This document shows positions 9,011-18,399 of a stretch of DNA of 64,000 nt, in pieces (within the stretch, counting starts at the first letter, position 1; every line of letters begins with the position of its first letter). Below the pieces are notes generated by a model, which was given only the letters and a program-made list of their open reading frames with translations, searched no databases and was not told where the DNA came from. Both the position numbers and the translations under genes were made by a program. Location: contig JAJRRL010000036.1 in assembly GCA_024279495.1 (NCBI GenBank), forward strand, positions 1 to 64,000, given 5' to 3'. The DNA comes from Gammaproteobacteria bacterium (lineage in GTDB: Bacteria > Pseudomonadota > Gammaproteobacteria > JAJRRL01).

Positions 9011-10678
9011 TTAAGTGGTTTTTGGGGGTTCAGCACCTTTAACACCAGACTTTGCATCTGAAGCACGCTCAAAATCTTCAGCTAGATTAAGCACTTCTGA
9101 TCTCTCAGCTCTTTGAGCAGTAACCCCAAACTTTCCTCTCGCTTTTGACACTTTCTTGGCAAGGCCTGCATTAGCATCAGTGTCCGCGACTTCTCCCGAA
9201 GTTGATTCTGGAGAAGTATCTGGGCTAAACGAAGTAGCTTTTTTCGTATCGTCTTTCTCTTGGGCATCATCAATCGAAGAACTGTCATCTTCCAAAGCAA
9301 TTTTTGCTTTCAATTTACGAACTCTCTTTACCGCTTTAGACTGCCTCTTATCAATTGAAGAAACTGGACTCACCCCAGAAGAATAAGCGAAAACTAACAA
9401 AGAAACTTCTCTGTCAAAAGATTGAAAAAGAAAGGTCTCATCATCCTTATGCTCTGCTTCATGTGAAGCCAGCAATGCTTCTTTTATTTTACTTAAAAGC
9501 TCATCCCACTTTTTTAAAGGCAATAAACCCGGAAAAGGAATATCTTGCAGCATGACTGTTATCTTAGAGCAAATTTCCTTGCTCTGTGCTTTTGGTAAAT
9601 TACTCCGAAGTATATTGATAATTATTTTAGAGAACCATTCCTGCTTTCTTGCAACAATGGAAAACTCTATTTTTCGACGCCTTGTGATACCTGCTATCTC
9701 ATTAGTATCAGAATTATCCTCTTGGCTATCTGAAAGCTGCTTATCTTCCTTTAATATAGCCATTAATATCTCTTTAGTATCTGTTAAAACTGCCATTAAC
9801 CTCCGATAACACATGCTAATTTTACTCATGTTCGGAGAATCCTCACCAAGTAAACCTAATATAGGAAATAACTCTCCATAAACTAGCGCTTCTATCCCTG
9901 CACTAAACTCTTTGCTTATAGCAAGATGGTCTTGCCTACTAGACTTAAACCACTCTGTCGCATACTTACCTACTCCAACAGAATTTTTGGGGCGAAGCTC
10001 TATTAGGTTATCCCCTATCTGTATGTGCATTCCACTGGGATCCTCATCCGAAAGGCGATCAATAATGATGCCATGGTGAAGCTTGTTCTCTAAATCAGCC
10101 TCTTTTACAAATGAAGGACCAAACCCTACTAGGCCAGAAAACCACTCAATAATTTCAGGTACTTTATTTCTTCCTGTGTTACAAAGTCCACACAAGTACC
10201 ATAAATTTTCTGTTGCACTAAAAGCTGCTAAATTTATTCCTCTGCTTAACTCAACTAAACCTCCAGCCTCCTGCTTAAAAAAGAGAGCCATTTCGGACTG
10301 CAACAAAAAAGCATCCTTTAAATTCTTATTTTCTGAGTTATTCAAGAACACTAGCAGCTCAGCTAAATTCTTCTTTATGTGTTTATGCTCAAAAGAATGA
10401 TCTATCGTTGGCCCACCCGGTATTGTCCTTGCATGCCCCATACAAAAAAAGATACCGGCCCCAAATACTAAATCTTTAGCAAGATGGTCTCGTAACTTTT
10501 TTTCCATAACATAAGCCAGCCTCTCCCTAGGCAGAACCTCAGCCGAAGATTCTTCTGCTTGATTGAGTCTCGTGCCAGGATATGCGGGAAACAACAAAGA
10601 CAACTCTTCTCTAAGGGTATCCGCTAAAGCAGCGGCATACTCTCCTGAATCAGATTGACCACTTTTATACACCTTCAT
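9011..10678 (-). CDS. Hypothetical protein with HNH-like motif, 555 residues
   Basis: The start is set at ATG 10678, which has GAGG about 9 bases upstream; an in-frame TTG lies 15 bp earlier. The first half contains a possible HNH/treble-clef pattern: Asp93-His94 (TIDHSFEH), then Asn158 (ENLWYLC), and Cys163-x2-Cys166-Asn167-x4-Lys172. The gap between the two halves is long for an HNH domain, so this is only a suggestion. The middle part is helical, and the C-terminal ~130 residues are low-complexity Ser/Asp/Lys-rich. No signal peptide is seen. Enclosed by nuoN-end direct repeats; acquired origin is inferred. It could be a nuclease effector or defence protein, or something unrelated. Confidence 0.6.
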   Translation of the reverse strand: MKVYKSGQSDSGEYAAALADTLREELSLLFPAYPGTRLNQAEESSAEVLPRERLAYVMEKKLRDHLAKDLVFGAGIFFCMGHARTIPGGPTIDHSFEHKHIKKNLAELLVFLNNSENKNLKDAFLLQSEMALFFKQEAGGLVELSRGINLAAFSATENLWYLCGLCNTGRNKVPEIIEWFSGLVGFGPSFVKEADLENKLHHGIIIDRLSDEDPSGMHIQIGDNLIELRPKNSVGVGKYATEWFKSSRQDHLAISKEFSAGIEALVYGELFPILGLLGEDSPNMSKISMCYRRLMAVLTDTKEILMAILKEDKQLSDSQEDNSDTNEIAGITRRRKIEFSIVARKQEWFSKIIINILRSNLPKAQSKEICSKITVMLQDIPFPGLLPLKKWDELLSKIKEALLASHEAEHKDDETFLFQSFDREVSLLVFAYSSGVSPVSSIDKRQSKAVKRVRKLKAKIALEDDSSSIDDAQEKDDTKKATSFSPDTSPESTSGEVADTDANAGLAKKVSKARGKFGVTAQRAERSEVLNLAEDFERASDAKSGVKGAEPPKTT

Positions 10679-10959
10679 AATCACCCGCCTCAAATTAAAT
10701 CACTCCACCCTTACCATTATAGGGTGCTAGGAGGTCTGAATAAAGAGAGGGTACTTTTTTATTAAGGAAAGCAGGCATAAAGCACTATAAGCCCTTAAAT
10801 TTAATTAAGAATTCTTGCTTAAAATGATGATTAAGTATAATAGCTCGCCCTTGACATCTGGCAGAATTACACAACCAGATCCTGCTTCAGGATCCCAACT
10901 CTTAAATTACCTGATCAATTTAAAGGATCAAGTTATTTTTTCTCGATCATATAAACAAC

Positions 10960-11023
10960 GCTTCTAGCCACTAATCGCATGAGTGGCTAAAACATACAGC
11001 GCATCAGGGAAAATACCTAAGAA
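10960..11023. repeat. Direct repeat copy within the intact nuoN 3' end
   Basis: This is the functional copy of the 64-bp sequence repeated at 8310-8373 (one mismatch). It spans the nuoN stop codon and its last ~20 codons. The shared edge falls 4 bp beyond the stop codon, which is the pattern left when DNA inserts into or next to the end of a gene and rebuilds it. Confidence 0.85.
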
Positions 11024-12418
11024 CAACATGAGCAAACCATTAAGCGAAATGCCCACGCCAGTATCGAGGCGATAGTGAATCTTTTCTTCTGTAACAGGTT
11101 CTTCAAAATACATGCGTTGCACAATACGAAGGTAATAAAACACACCTACCACAGACATCAGTAAAGTTACGACCACCAACCAAATTAAGTGGACCTGCAC
11201 CAACGCTTCCAATAATTGCACTTTGGCTATGAATCCTAAGAGCGGTGGCACGCCAGCCATGGAGAACATCACCAACAACATGATAAAAGCCAGCCATGGG
11301 CTTCGTGTTGATAAACCCTTCAGATCATCGAGCTCATTAATATCAACACCCTGACGATTCATCAGCAAAATAACGCCAAAACCTGCGGCTGTCATGATTG
11401 CGTAACTGATCACATAAAACAAAGCAGCTGTGTAGCCTAACGATGTTCCTGCAATCAAACCTAAGAGCATATATCCCATATGAGCAATAGAGGAATAAGC
11501 AAACAATCGTTTAATGCTGGTTTGCACCAAAGCAGAAAAGTTCCCAAGCAGCATCGACAACACAGCAATCACAATCAACAACACCTGCCATTCCGCTTGC
11601 AAAGCACTCATTGCATGCGTTAGCAAACGAAACATCAAAGCAAAAGCTGCTAATTTTGGCGCTGCGGCAACAAACAAGGTTGCTGATGTTGGCGCGCCAT
11701 CGTATACATCTGGCACCCACATTTGAAAAGGTACCACTCCTAACTTAAACGCAATTCCCGCGACACTAAAGACCAAAGCTATCAGAAGCAGTGCATCATG
11801 CGATGCATACGCGCCAGCAATATGGTGAGCTATGTCTGTTAATGTCAAAGAACCTGTCACACCAAAGAGGAAAGAAAAACCATAAAGCAAAAGACCAGAG
11901 CCTACCGCACTGATCACAAAGTATTTCATACCAGCTTCAACTGATCGAAACGAATCGCGTCGCATGGCCACCATCGCATACAGAGGCAATGAAAATAACT
12001 CCAAACCTAAATACATGGTCAACAAGCCATGAGCCGAAATAAGAAGCATCATGCCAAGCGTTGAAAGCAGTGCTAACACATGGTACTCATGCTGAGACAT
12101 GGGCCGATCGGCATTATAAGAGCGTGAATACAGCAACGAGAAAAACACAACAACAATAGCAGTCACCTTCAAGAGCATTGCCAAATAATCAAAAACAAAC
12201 ATGTCATGGAAGGCGGTAACCGTCATGCCTTGATCAGACACAAAAAAAGTATGAACCACCAAGACCGCCGTTAATATCAGGCTTAGCTGTGAAAGGAAAT
12301 AACAGGCTTGAGAGTTTGGTCTCACAAAAGCAGCAAGCAATAAAGTAGTGCAAGCCATCACAAGCAAGAATAACTCTGGCGTGATAGGTACAAAATTCAT
12401 CAGTGTATCGACAGTCAT
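10964..12418 (-). CDS. nuoN: NADH-quinone oxidoreductase subunit N
   Basis: Antiporter-like membrane subunit of respiratory complex I, contributing to proton translocation. The 484-residue protein is strongly hydrophobic with about 14 membrane helices. It contains the GLELFSLPLYAMVA helix with its conserved Glu, the lysine-containing GIAFKLGVVPFQMWVPDVYDGAPTSATLFVA segment, and KRLFAYSSIAHMGYMLLG. A GAGGAG site precedes the ATG. It is the last gene of the 14-gene nuo operon. Its 3' end is duplicated 2.65 kb downstream (see 8310). Confidence 0.97.
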   Translation of the reverse strand: MTVDTLMNFVPITPELFLLVMACTTLLLAAFVRPNSQACYFLSQLSLILTAVLVVHTFFVSDQGMTVTAFHDMFVFDYLAMLLKVTAIVVVFFSLLYSRSYNADRPMSQHEYHVLALLSTLGMMLLISAHGLLTMYLGLELFSLPLYAMVAMRRDSFRSVEAGMKYFVISAVGSGLLLYGFSFLFGVTGSLTLTDIAHHIAGAYASHDALLLIALVFSVAGIAFKLGVVPFQMWVPDVYDGAPTSATLFVAAAPKLAAFALMFRLLTHAMSALQAEWQVLLIVIAVLSMLLGNFSALVQTSIKRLFAYSSIAHMGYMLLGLIAGTSLGYTAALFYVISYAIMTAAGFGVILLMNRQGVDINELDDLKGLSTRSPWLAFIMLLVMFSMAGVPPLLGFIAKVQLLEALVQVHLIWLVVVTLLMSVVGVFYYLRIVQRMYFEEPVTEEKIHYRLDTGVGISLNGLLMLFLGIFPDALYVLATHAISG

Positions 12419-12446
12419 GAATACTCCTCAGTGACGTCATGATTCG

Positions 12447-13964
12447 CTATAGCAAACGAGATTGTAAACTCAAGTCAAGCAAGTGACTGATCGTAGGCTG
12501 AAACACTCGAAGCAGCACTTGAGGGTAAACACCTAGCAAAATAATCATCGCTGACAATAAGACAAAAGACAGGGTATCCACCCCTCGAACATCACGCAAA
12601 GCAGACACTGCATCGTTAGTCACAGGTCCAAAAAAGACTCGCTTCACCATCCATAAGGTATAGGCTGCTCCGAGAACCAAAGAGCTAGCCGCAAAGAAAG
12701 TCGCCCAAATGTTAGCTTTAAAAGAACTTAAGATGACCATGAACTCTCCCACAAACCCGGAGGTTCCAGGAAGACCAACGTTAGACATAGCAAAGAGAAT
12801 GAAAAACGCTGTGAAGATTGGCATGACGGTAGCTATGCCTCCAAAATCTTTGATATTCCGGGTTTTCATTTGCATATACACAACACCGAATGCTAAGAAC
12901 ATCGCACCAGATCCAAAAGCATGAGAGATCATCTGAACCATGGCCCCTTCCAAACTTAAATGCGCACTTTCAACGTTACCGGTATGAATAATGATCACGT
13001 TAATAAGAAAGCAACCTAAGGTGACAAACCCCATGTGCGCAATCGAAGAATACGCAATCAGCTTTTTCATATCAGTTTGACTCAAAGCAACCAATGCAAT
13101 GTAAACAATGGCAAAGAGCGACAGAATAATCATGAACCACGACAAGTAGTGACAGGCATCCGGAACAATTGGCAGGCTAAATCGCAAGAAACCATAGCCG
13201 CCTAATTTTAGCATCAACGCAGCCAAAATCACCGAGCCACCCGTTGGCGCTTCCGTATGAGCGTCTGGCAACCATGTGTGAAATGGCCACATCGGTACTT
13301 TTACAGCGAAAGCTAAGAAAAAACCAAAGAAAATCCAAATCTGCTCCGAGAGCGAAAAATGTAAGGTGTAAAAGTCAGGAATATTAAAACCACCTGCTTT
13401 TGAATGCAGGTATAAAATAACAGCCAACATCAAAACAGAACCAAAAAACGTATATAGGAAAAACTTAATGGCGGCATAGCTTCGGTTGCCCATTCCCCAA
13501 ACGCCAATACTTAAGTACATGGGAATCAAGATCGCTTCCCAAAAGAAATAAAACAACATGGCATCGAGGGCACTAAAAACGCCAACAACGGCCCCCTGCA
13601 TCAATAAAAAAGTCGCTAAATATTGGGGGACTTTCTCTGTGACCATGGTCCACGAAGCAAGCACAATGATAACTGTGGTAAAAGCGCTCAAAGCAATCAA
13701 CGGCATGGATATACCATCTACTCCTAAGTAATAATGCATTCCCAAGGAAGGAACCCACGGTAGATATTCCGTTAACTGCATACTGGCTGTCGTGGTATCA
13801 AAGTTGACATACATAAAGACCGACAAGCCTAAACAGACTAAAGAAACCAGCAAGGCAAACCAACGTGCTTCGTTGTCTTTCATGCGTTTATGCATCAAAA
13901 ACAAAGGAACGGCAGCTAGTATAGGCAACCAAATTAATATACTTAACAAGGGCAAACGCGTCAT
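12447..13964 (-). CDS. nuoM: NADH-quinone oxidoreductase subunit M
   Basis: Antiporter-like membrane subunit of complex I, about 505 residues and 14 helices. Conserved features are FYFFWEAILIPMYLSIGVWG (key Glu in a helix), FAVKVPMWPFHTWLPDAHTEAPTGGSVILA (key Lys) and KKLIAYSSIAHMGFVTLG. I place the start at ATG 13964 (MTRLPLLS), 16 bp after the nuoL stop, because the upstream 16 codons overlap nuoL and do not resemble a NuoM N-terminus. Part of the nuo operon. Confidence 0.97.
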   Translation of the reverse strand: MTRLPLLSILIWLPILAAVPLFLMHKRMKDNEARWFALLVSLVCLGLSVFMYVNFDTTTASMQLTEYLPWVPSLGMHYYLGVDGISMPLIALSAFTTVIIVLASWTMVTEKVPQYLATFLLMQGAVVGVFSALDAMLFYFFWEAILIPMYLSIGVWGMGNRSYAAIKFFLYTFFGSVLMLAVILYLHSKAGGFNIPDFYTLHFSLSEQIWIFFGFFLAFAVKVPMWPFHTWLPDAHTEAPTGGSVILAALMLKLGGYGFLRFSLPIVPDACHYLSWFMIILSLFAIVYIALVALSQTDMKKLIAYSSIAHMGFVTLGCFLINVIIIHTGNVESAHLSLEGAMVQMISHAFGSGAMFLAFGVVYMQMKTRNIKDFGGIATVMPIFTAFFILFAMSNVGLPGTSGFVGEFMVILSSFKANIWATFFAASSLVLGAAYTLWMVKRVFFGPVTNDAVSALRDVRGVDTLSFVLLSAMIILLGVYPQVLLRVFQPTISHLLDLSLQSRLL

Positions 13965-13980
13965 AAAGCGTATCTCTCTA

Positions 13981-15936
13981 TCAGTTAACAAACAGCCAAA
14001 TGGCAAACACAATCACACCCACCACCATGGCAAAAACATAGTGATACAGGTAACCCGTCTGGCAACGTCGAATCAACAAGGCCAATCGTGTCACACGACG
14101 ACCTGTTCCATCAACCATACCAGAATCAATCAAAGCAAGGTCTGTGACCTCGTAGAAAAAGCGACTCATACATTTTGTGCCATGAGTAATCCACTCAAAT
14201 AACGCATCGATACCAAAACCGGCTTCGAGCACAGATTTGACCCGAGGAAAACGTTCTTCCAAACGGGTAGCGACAGATGGGAAAGCAATCACATGTAACC
14301 ATGAAGCTGCAATACCGCTTAAAGCAAACCAGAAGGGTCGTGTCTTCCAGGCGCTCAATACCATCGCCCAAACACCGTGAAATTCTTCAGACAAAGCAGG
14401 CAATAATCGATGACCCTCGGGGACAACAACGCTGTTAGCTAAAATGCCGCCGTTTTTAAAGAAAAACCACTCCACTGCCCAAGCACCTGCAATCACAGAA
14501 GGAACAGCTAAAAGCAAAAGAGGAAAACGCATGCTCCATGGCGTTTCATGCAAGTGCTTTTTGACTTCGTCTGAAAAGCGAGGCTTGGAATGAAAGGTCA
14601 TAAAGAGTGCTCGGAAAGAATAAAAAGCTGTGACAAAACTACCCAAGAGCAAACACCAATAGGCGTAAGATGAAGCTGGTAAATGTGACAGTCGAACAGA
14701 ATCGATGATCATGTCTTTAGAGAAAAAGCCACTGAACGGAGGAATAGCAACAAGCGACAAAGAACCAATCAAGAAGACTGCGTAAGTCCAAGGAAGGTGA
14801 CGACCCAAGCCCCCCATTTTTCGCATGTCTTGCTCATGATGCATGGCAACAATAACTGAACCAGCACCTAAAAACAGTAAGGCTTTGAAGCATGCATGCA
14901 TTAGCAAATGGAAGATACCCGCGTTATAAGCCATCGCGCCATCAGCAGCCATCATGTAACCAAGCTGAGACATGGTTGAAAAGGCAACCACTCGCTTGAT
15001 GTCGTTTTCCACAAACGCCAGCAAACCCAAAAACAAAGCTCCTGTTGCACCCACAATCATCACGACATTCAGAGCGTCGAGTGATAGAGCAAAAATAGGT
15101 GACATACGAGCAACCATATAAATACCCGCAGTAACCATTGTTGCAGCATGAATCAAAGCTGAAATAGGCGTTGGGCCTTCCATCGATCCAGGCAACCAGA
15201 CATGGAGCGGAATTTGAGCTGACTTACCCATCGCGCCAACAAAAAGCAGCAAACAAATAACGGTCAACACTGGGAAATGATGCCCGAACAAAGAGATCGT
15301 CGTGTGCGAGAGAGAACCTGCTTTCGCAAACACAGACTGATAATTTAACGTACCTAAGTTATCAAGAAGAGCAGAAATACCTAGCAAAAACCCAAAGTCA
15401 CCCACACGATTTACTAAAAACGCTTTCAAACTTCCCGTGGCTGCTGCTGGCTTGGTAAACCAAAAACCAATTAAGAGATAAGAGACTAAACCCACCGCTT
15501 CCCAGCCAAAGAAAAGCACCAAGAAGTTGTTTGCCAAAAGCAAAGCAAGCATGGCAAAGGTAAACAAAGACATATAAGCAAAGAAACGATTGTAGCCTGA
15601 GTCCTCAGCCATATAGCCAATGCTGTAAATATGTACAGCTAAAGAAACAAAGGTAACGATACAGATCATCACCGCAGTAAGGTGATCGACCAAGAAGCTC
15701 ACATTAAAGGAAATGTTTCCACTCACACCCCAGGTATAGATCACTGCATGCCAGGTTTGACCTTGAAACAAGACTCGATCTGCCAATAGCAGTGCGCTAA
15801 CAAAAGCAACTCCGAGCAAGCCAATAGTAGACCAATGAGCCAAACGCTTAGAAATAATTCGACAACCCAGGCCAGCAATGGCGCTGCCAAGCAAAGGGGC
15901 CAAAAGCATAGTGAGTGCAAGTACTTTGAATGTCAT
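13981..15936 (-). CDS. nuoL: NADH-quinone oxidoreductase subunit L
   Basis: The largest antiporter-like subunit of complex I, 651 residues, with the long lateral helix at its C-terminus. Seen in the sequence: FLVLFFGWEAVGLVSYLLIGFW, GKSAQIPLHVWLPGSMEGPTPISALIHAATMVTAGIY and KRVVAFSTMSQLGYMM, all hallmarks of the family. The C-terminal region after about residue 470 is the less conserved lateral arm. It begins 3 bp after nuoK ends and is followed by nuoM in the usual order. Confidence 0.98.
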   Translation of the reverse strand: MTFKVLALTMLLAPLLGSAIAGLGCRIISKRLAHWSTIGLLGVAFVSALLLADRVLFQGQTWHAVIYTWGVSGNISFNVSFLVDHLTAVMICIVTFVSLAVHIYSIGYMAEDSGYNRFFAYMSLFTFAMLALLLANNFLVLFFGWEAVGLVSYLLIGFWFTKPAAATGSLKAFLVNRVGDFGFLLGISALLDNLGTLNYQSVFAKAGSLSHTTISLFGHHFPVLTVICLLLFVGAMGKSAQIPLHVWLPGSMEGPTPISALIHAATMVTAGIYMVARMSPIFALSLDALNVVMIVGATGALFLGLLAFVENDIKRVVAFSTMSQLGYMMAADGAMAYNAGIFHLLMHACFKALLFLGAGSVIVAMHHEQDMRKMGGLGRHLPWTYAVFLIGSLSLVAIPPFSGFFSKDMIIDSVRLSHLPASSYAYWCLLLGSFVTAFYSFRALFMTFHSKPRFSDEVKKHLHETPWSMRFPLLLLAVPSVIAGAWAVEWFFFKNGGILANSVVVPEGHRLLPALSEEFHGVWAMVLSAWKTRPFWFALSGIAASWLHVIAFPSVATRLEERFPRVKSVLEAGFGIDALFEWITHGTKCMSRFFYEVTDLALIDSGMVDGTGRRVTRLALLIRRCQTGYLYHYVFAMVVGVIVFAIWLFVN

Positions 15937-15939
15937 TTA

Positions 15940-16245
15940 TTATCCCTTCAGTGAACTCATATCATCGACGTTAATGCTGCCCTTCTGGCGATAAAATAAG
16001 ACCAAAATAGCCAGGCCAATAGCAGACTCTGCAGCAGCAACCGCCAAAATGAAAAAGACAAAAATCTCTCCCGATTGGTGCCCTAAAAATTGAGCGAAAG
16101 CAACAAAATTAATATTGACAGCCAAAAGCATCAACTCGACACACATCAGGAGAACGATCACATTCTTTCGATTCAGCACAATACCAAACAAGCTGATACC
16201 AAAAATAATTGCCGACAAAATAAGATAGTGCGGTAACGTTATCAT
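15940..16245 (-). CDS. nuoK: NADH-quinone oxidoreductase subunit K
   Basis: Small three-helix membrane subunit of complex I (101 residues). The conserved glutamate lies in [19 protein letters not shown], and a second acidic residue lies in the [11 protein letters not shown] helix; both are implicated in proton transfer in this family. The start overlaps the nuoJ stop by 4 bp (ATGA-type overlap), which indicates translational coupling. Confidence 0.97.
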   Translation of the reverse strand: MITLPHYLILSAIIFGISLFGIVLNRKNVIVLLMCVELMLLAVNINFVAFAQFLGHQSGEIFVFFILAVAAAESAIGLAILVLFYRQKGSINVDDMSSLKG

Positions 16246-16850
16246 GGTGCCTCCGATTTCATATCTATCACAACCAAACGATCTTTCTTTTTCGCTTGAA
16301 TTTGTTTATCCACACATTGAGACTTTCCAGACTGACGGCCTTGAAAGACCAAACTAATAGCTGCAAGCAAAGCCACCAACAAAATAACCGAAGCCATTTC
16401 AAAAGCCAAAACGTAATGTGTATAAAGTACTGCGCCCAAGCTTTCAGTGTTGTGATAATTCGCTGGGAAATGGGGCATCACATAAGCCGCCTTAGTGAAA
16501 TTATGGTGATGCAAGGCATACACAATAAGGCCAACAAAAACCACCAACAGCCCTACACCCAAAGGTAAATATGAGACAAATTTCTCACTCAGCATGCGCT
16601 TATCGACATGCATCATCATGACCACAAACATGAATAGAGTCATCACAGCGCCGATGTACACAAAAATCAGCACCAAGGAAAGAAACTCAGCTTGAAGTAA
16701 CAACCATAAAATCGTTGTGAATAAAAAGCAAAGTACCAACGAGAGTACCGAGCGAACTGGATTTCGAATTGTTACCACTAACACTGCAGATGTGATCAAC
16801 GCTACCGATGCGATCACAAAGAGTATGTCTGGTATAGGTAATGGCGCCAT
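16242..16850 (-). CDS. nuoJ: NADH-quinone oxidoreductase subunit J
   Basis: Membrane subunit of complex I with five predicted helices in 202 residues. The segment [21 protein letters not shown] is the diagnostic NuoJ helix. A charged, cytoplasmic C-terminal tail of about 35 residues (rich in Lys and Gln) follows the last helix. It overlaps nuoK by 4 bp and follows nuoI by 22 bp. Confidence 0.96.
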   Translation of the reverse strand: MAPLPIPDILFVIASVALITSAVLVVTIRNPVRSVLSLVLCFLFTTILWLLLQAEFLSLVLIFVYIGAVMTLFMFVVMMMHVDKRMLSEKFVSYLPLGVGLLVVFVGLIVYALHHHNFTKAAYVMPHFPANYHNTESLGAVLYTHYVLAFEMASVILLVALLAAISLVFQGRQSGKSQCVDKQIQAKKKDRLVVIDMKSEAP

Positions 16851-16872
16851 GAATCCCCCGGATTTGTTCGTA

Positions 16873-17364
16873 CTAGCAAGTGCCTCTATCTATTTCTCGA
16901 TGTTCGGCAATTTTTGATTCGTAAAGATCGCCGATCATTAAGAGCTTTTCTTTTGTAAAAATGTTCTCTCCGCGGTTGTAGAGAGCGTAATGCATCTCAT
17001 CAGTCAACACAATAGAGTCGACTGGGCAAGCCTCTTCACACAAACCGCAATTAATACATTTAAACACATCAATATCGTAGCGAGTGGTTCGACGCGTACC
17101 ATCATCACGAACCTCTGATTCGATCGTGATAGCACATGCCGGACAAACAGCTTCGCACAATTTACAAGCAATACAACGTTCTTCACCATTTGGATAGCGG
17201 CGCAAAGCTAACATGCCGCGAAAACGGTTCGAGCGAGGCGTTTCTTCCTCTGGGTATTGCAGCGTAATGTCTTTACTGGCTCCATACTTCAAGGTGACAC
17301 GAAGCCCCTTCAGTAGCTCCCAAAGTGTCAGCTTTTTTACCCACTTTTTGAGTTGGTTCCACAT
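16873..17364 (-). CDS. nuoI: NADH-quinone oxidoreductase subunit I (8Fe ferredoxin)
   Basis: Peripheral-arm subunit carrying clusters N6a and N6b. Both 4Fe-4S motifs are intact: [12 protein letters not shown] and [12 protein letters not shown], spaced normally. The start is set at ATG 17364 (MWNQLKK), where GGGATG lies about 5 bases upstream; an in-frame ATG at 17379 directly abuts the nuoH stop and would add five residues. Length (about 163 residues) is normal. Confidence 0.96.
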   Translation of the reverse strand: MWNQLKKWVKKLTLWELLKGLRVTLKYGASKDITLQYPEEETPRSNRFRGMLALRRYPNGEERCIACKLCEAVCPACAITIESEVRDDGTRRTTRYDIDVFKCINCGLCEEACPVDSIVLTDEMHYALYNRGENIFTKEKLLMIGDLYESKIAEHREIDRGTC

Positions 17365-17379
17365 AGTTAGGCATCCCAT

Positions 17380-18399
17380 TTAATGAAAAATCCATCCCAT
17401 CTGCACAGCGACAGCAACCAAGACAATCCAAACCAAAGCCACTGGAATTAGGCATTTCCAACCCAGCTGCATGATTTGATCGTAGCGATACCTTGGAAAA
17501 GTCGCACGCATCCAGAAATAGAGAAAAATGAAAAACGACATCTTGAGGACCAGCCATAACACTGACGGCACCCAAGAGAACCAATGATCAAGGTAGGGAA
17601 TACCAGCAAAAGGCGATAACCAGCCACCCATAAACAGCAAGGCAGCTAAAGCAGATACTAAAATCATGTTCGCGTATTCAGCTAAGAAGAAAATACCAAA
17701 CATAATGCCTGAATATTCCACATGAAAACCTGCCACAATCTCAGACTCACCTTCTGCAATATCGAAAGGCGCCCTGTTTGTTTCGGCAACCGCCGAAATC
17801 CAATAAACAACAAACAAAGGAAACAGCGGTAAAAAATACCAATGCCAAATACCACCAGATTGATGCAAGACAATCTCACGCAAATTCATGCTACCAGCAG
17901 CCAATAACACACCAACAAAGGTAAAGCCCATGGCTATTTCGTAGGAAACCACTTGAGCAACCGAGCGCAAAGCACCCAAAAAAGCATATTTTGAATTAGA
18001 CGACCAACCGGCAATAATGATTCCGTAAATACCTAACGATGTCATGGCAAAAACAACCAAAATACCTGCATTAACGTTCGCAATAACCCAATCATTTGTG
18101 AACGGAATCACGGCCCAAGCTGCCAAAGCTGGCGCTAAAGCCAATACTGGAGCAATAATAAAAAGATAACGACTTGCTTTAGACGGAATGATGAGCTCTT
18201 TTGCAAGTAATTTCAGCACATCGCAAATGGGTTGCAAAGAGCCCGCAATACCATTTCGATTAGGACCAACTCGCACCTGCATCGCTCCAATGACCTTTCT
18301 TTCTAGTAGGGTCAATAAGGCCACACACACAATAACAGGCACCAACACACAAATAATTTTTCCGATTATCCACAATAAAGCAAAACATTGATCAAGCAT
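17380..18399 (-). CDS. nuoH: NADH-quinone oxidoreductase subunit H
   Basis: Membrane subunit that forms much of the quinone-binding chamber at the junction with the peripheral arm. Diagnostic segments are [42 protein letters not shown] and the eight hydrophobic helices. The start is taken at ATG 18399 (MLDQC), which overlaps the end of nuoG by 8 bp and has GGAGA about 6 bases upstream; the longer reading frame would extend 39 bp into nuoG without such a site. About 339 residues. Confidence 0.97.
   Translation of the reverse strand: MLDQCFALLWIIGKIICVLVPVIVCVALLTLLERKVIGAMQVRVGPNRNGIAGSLQPICDVLKLLAKELIIPSKASRYLFIIAPVLALAPALAAWAVIPFTNDWVIANVNAGILVVFAMTSLGIYGIIIAGWSSNSKYAFLGALRSVAQVVSYEIAMGFTFVGVLLAAGSMNLREIVLHQSGGIWHWYFLPLFPLFVVYWISAVAETNRAPFDIAEGESEIVAGFHVEYSGIMFGIFFLAEYANMILVSALAALLFMGGWLSPFAGIPYLDHWFSWVPSVLWLVLKMSFFIFLYFWMRATFPRYRYDQIMQLGWKCLIPVALVWIVLVAVAVQMGWIFH

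Noticed and set aside
8310-11023. CRISPR array or transposon target-site duplication explanation for the nuoN repeat
   Set aside because: Only two copies, 64 bp long and 2.65 kb apart; too long for a target-site duplication, and no transposase, terminal inverted repeats or spacer pattern.
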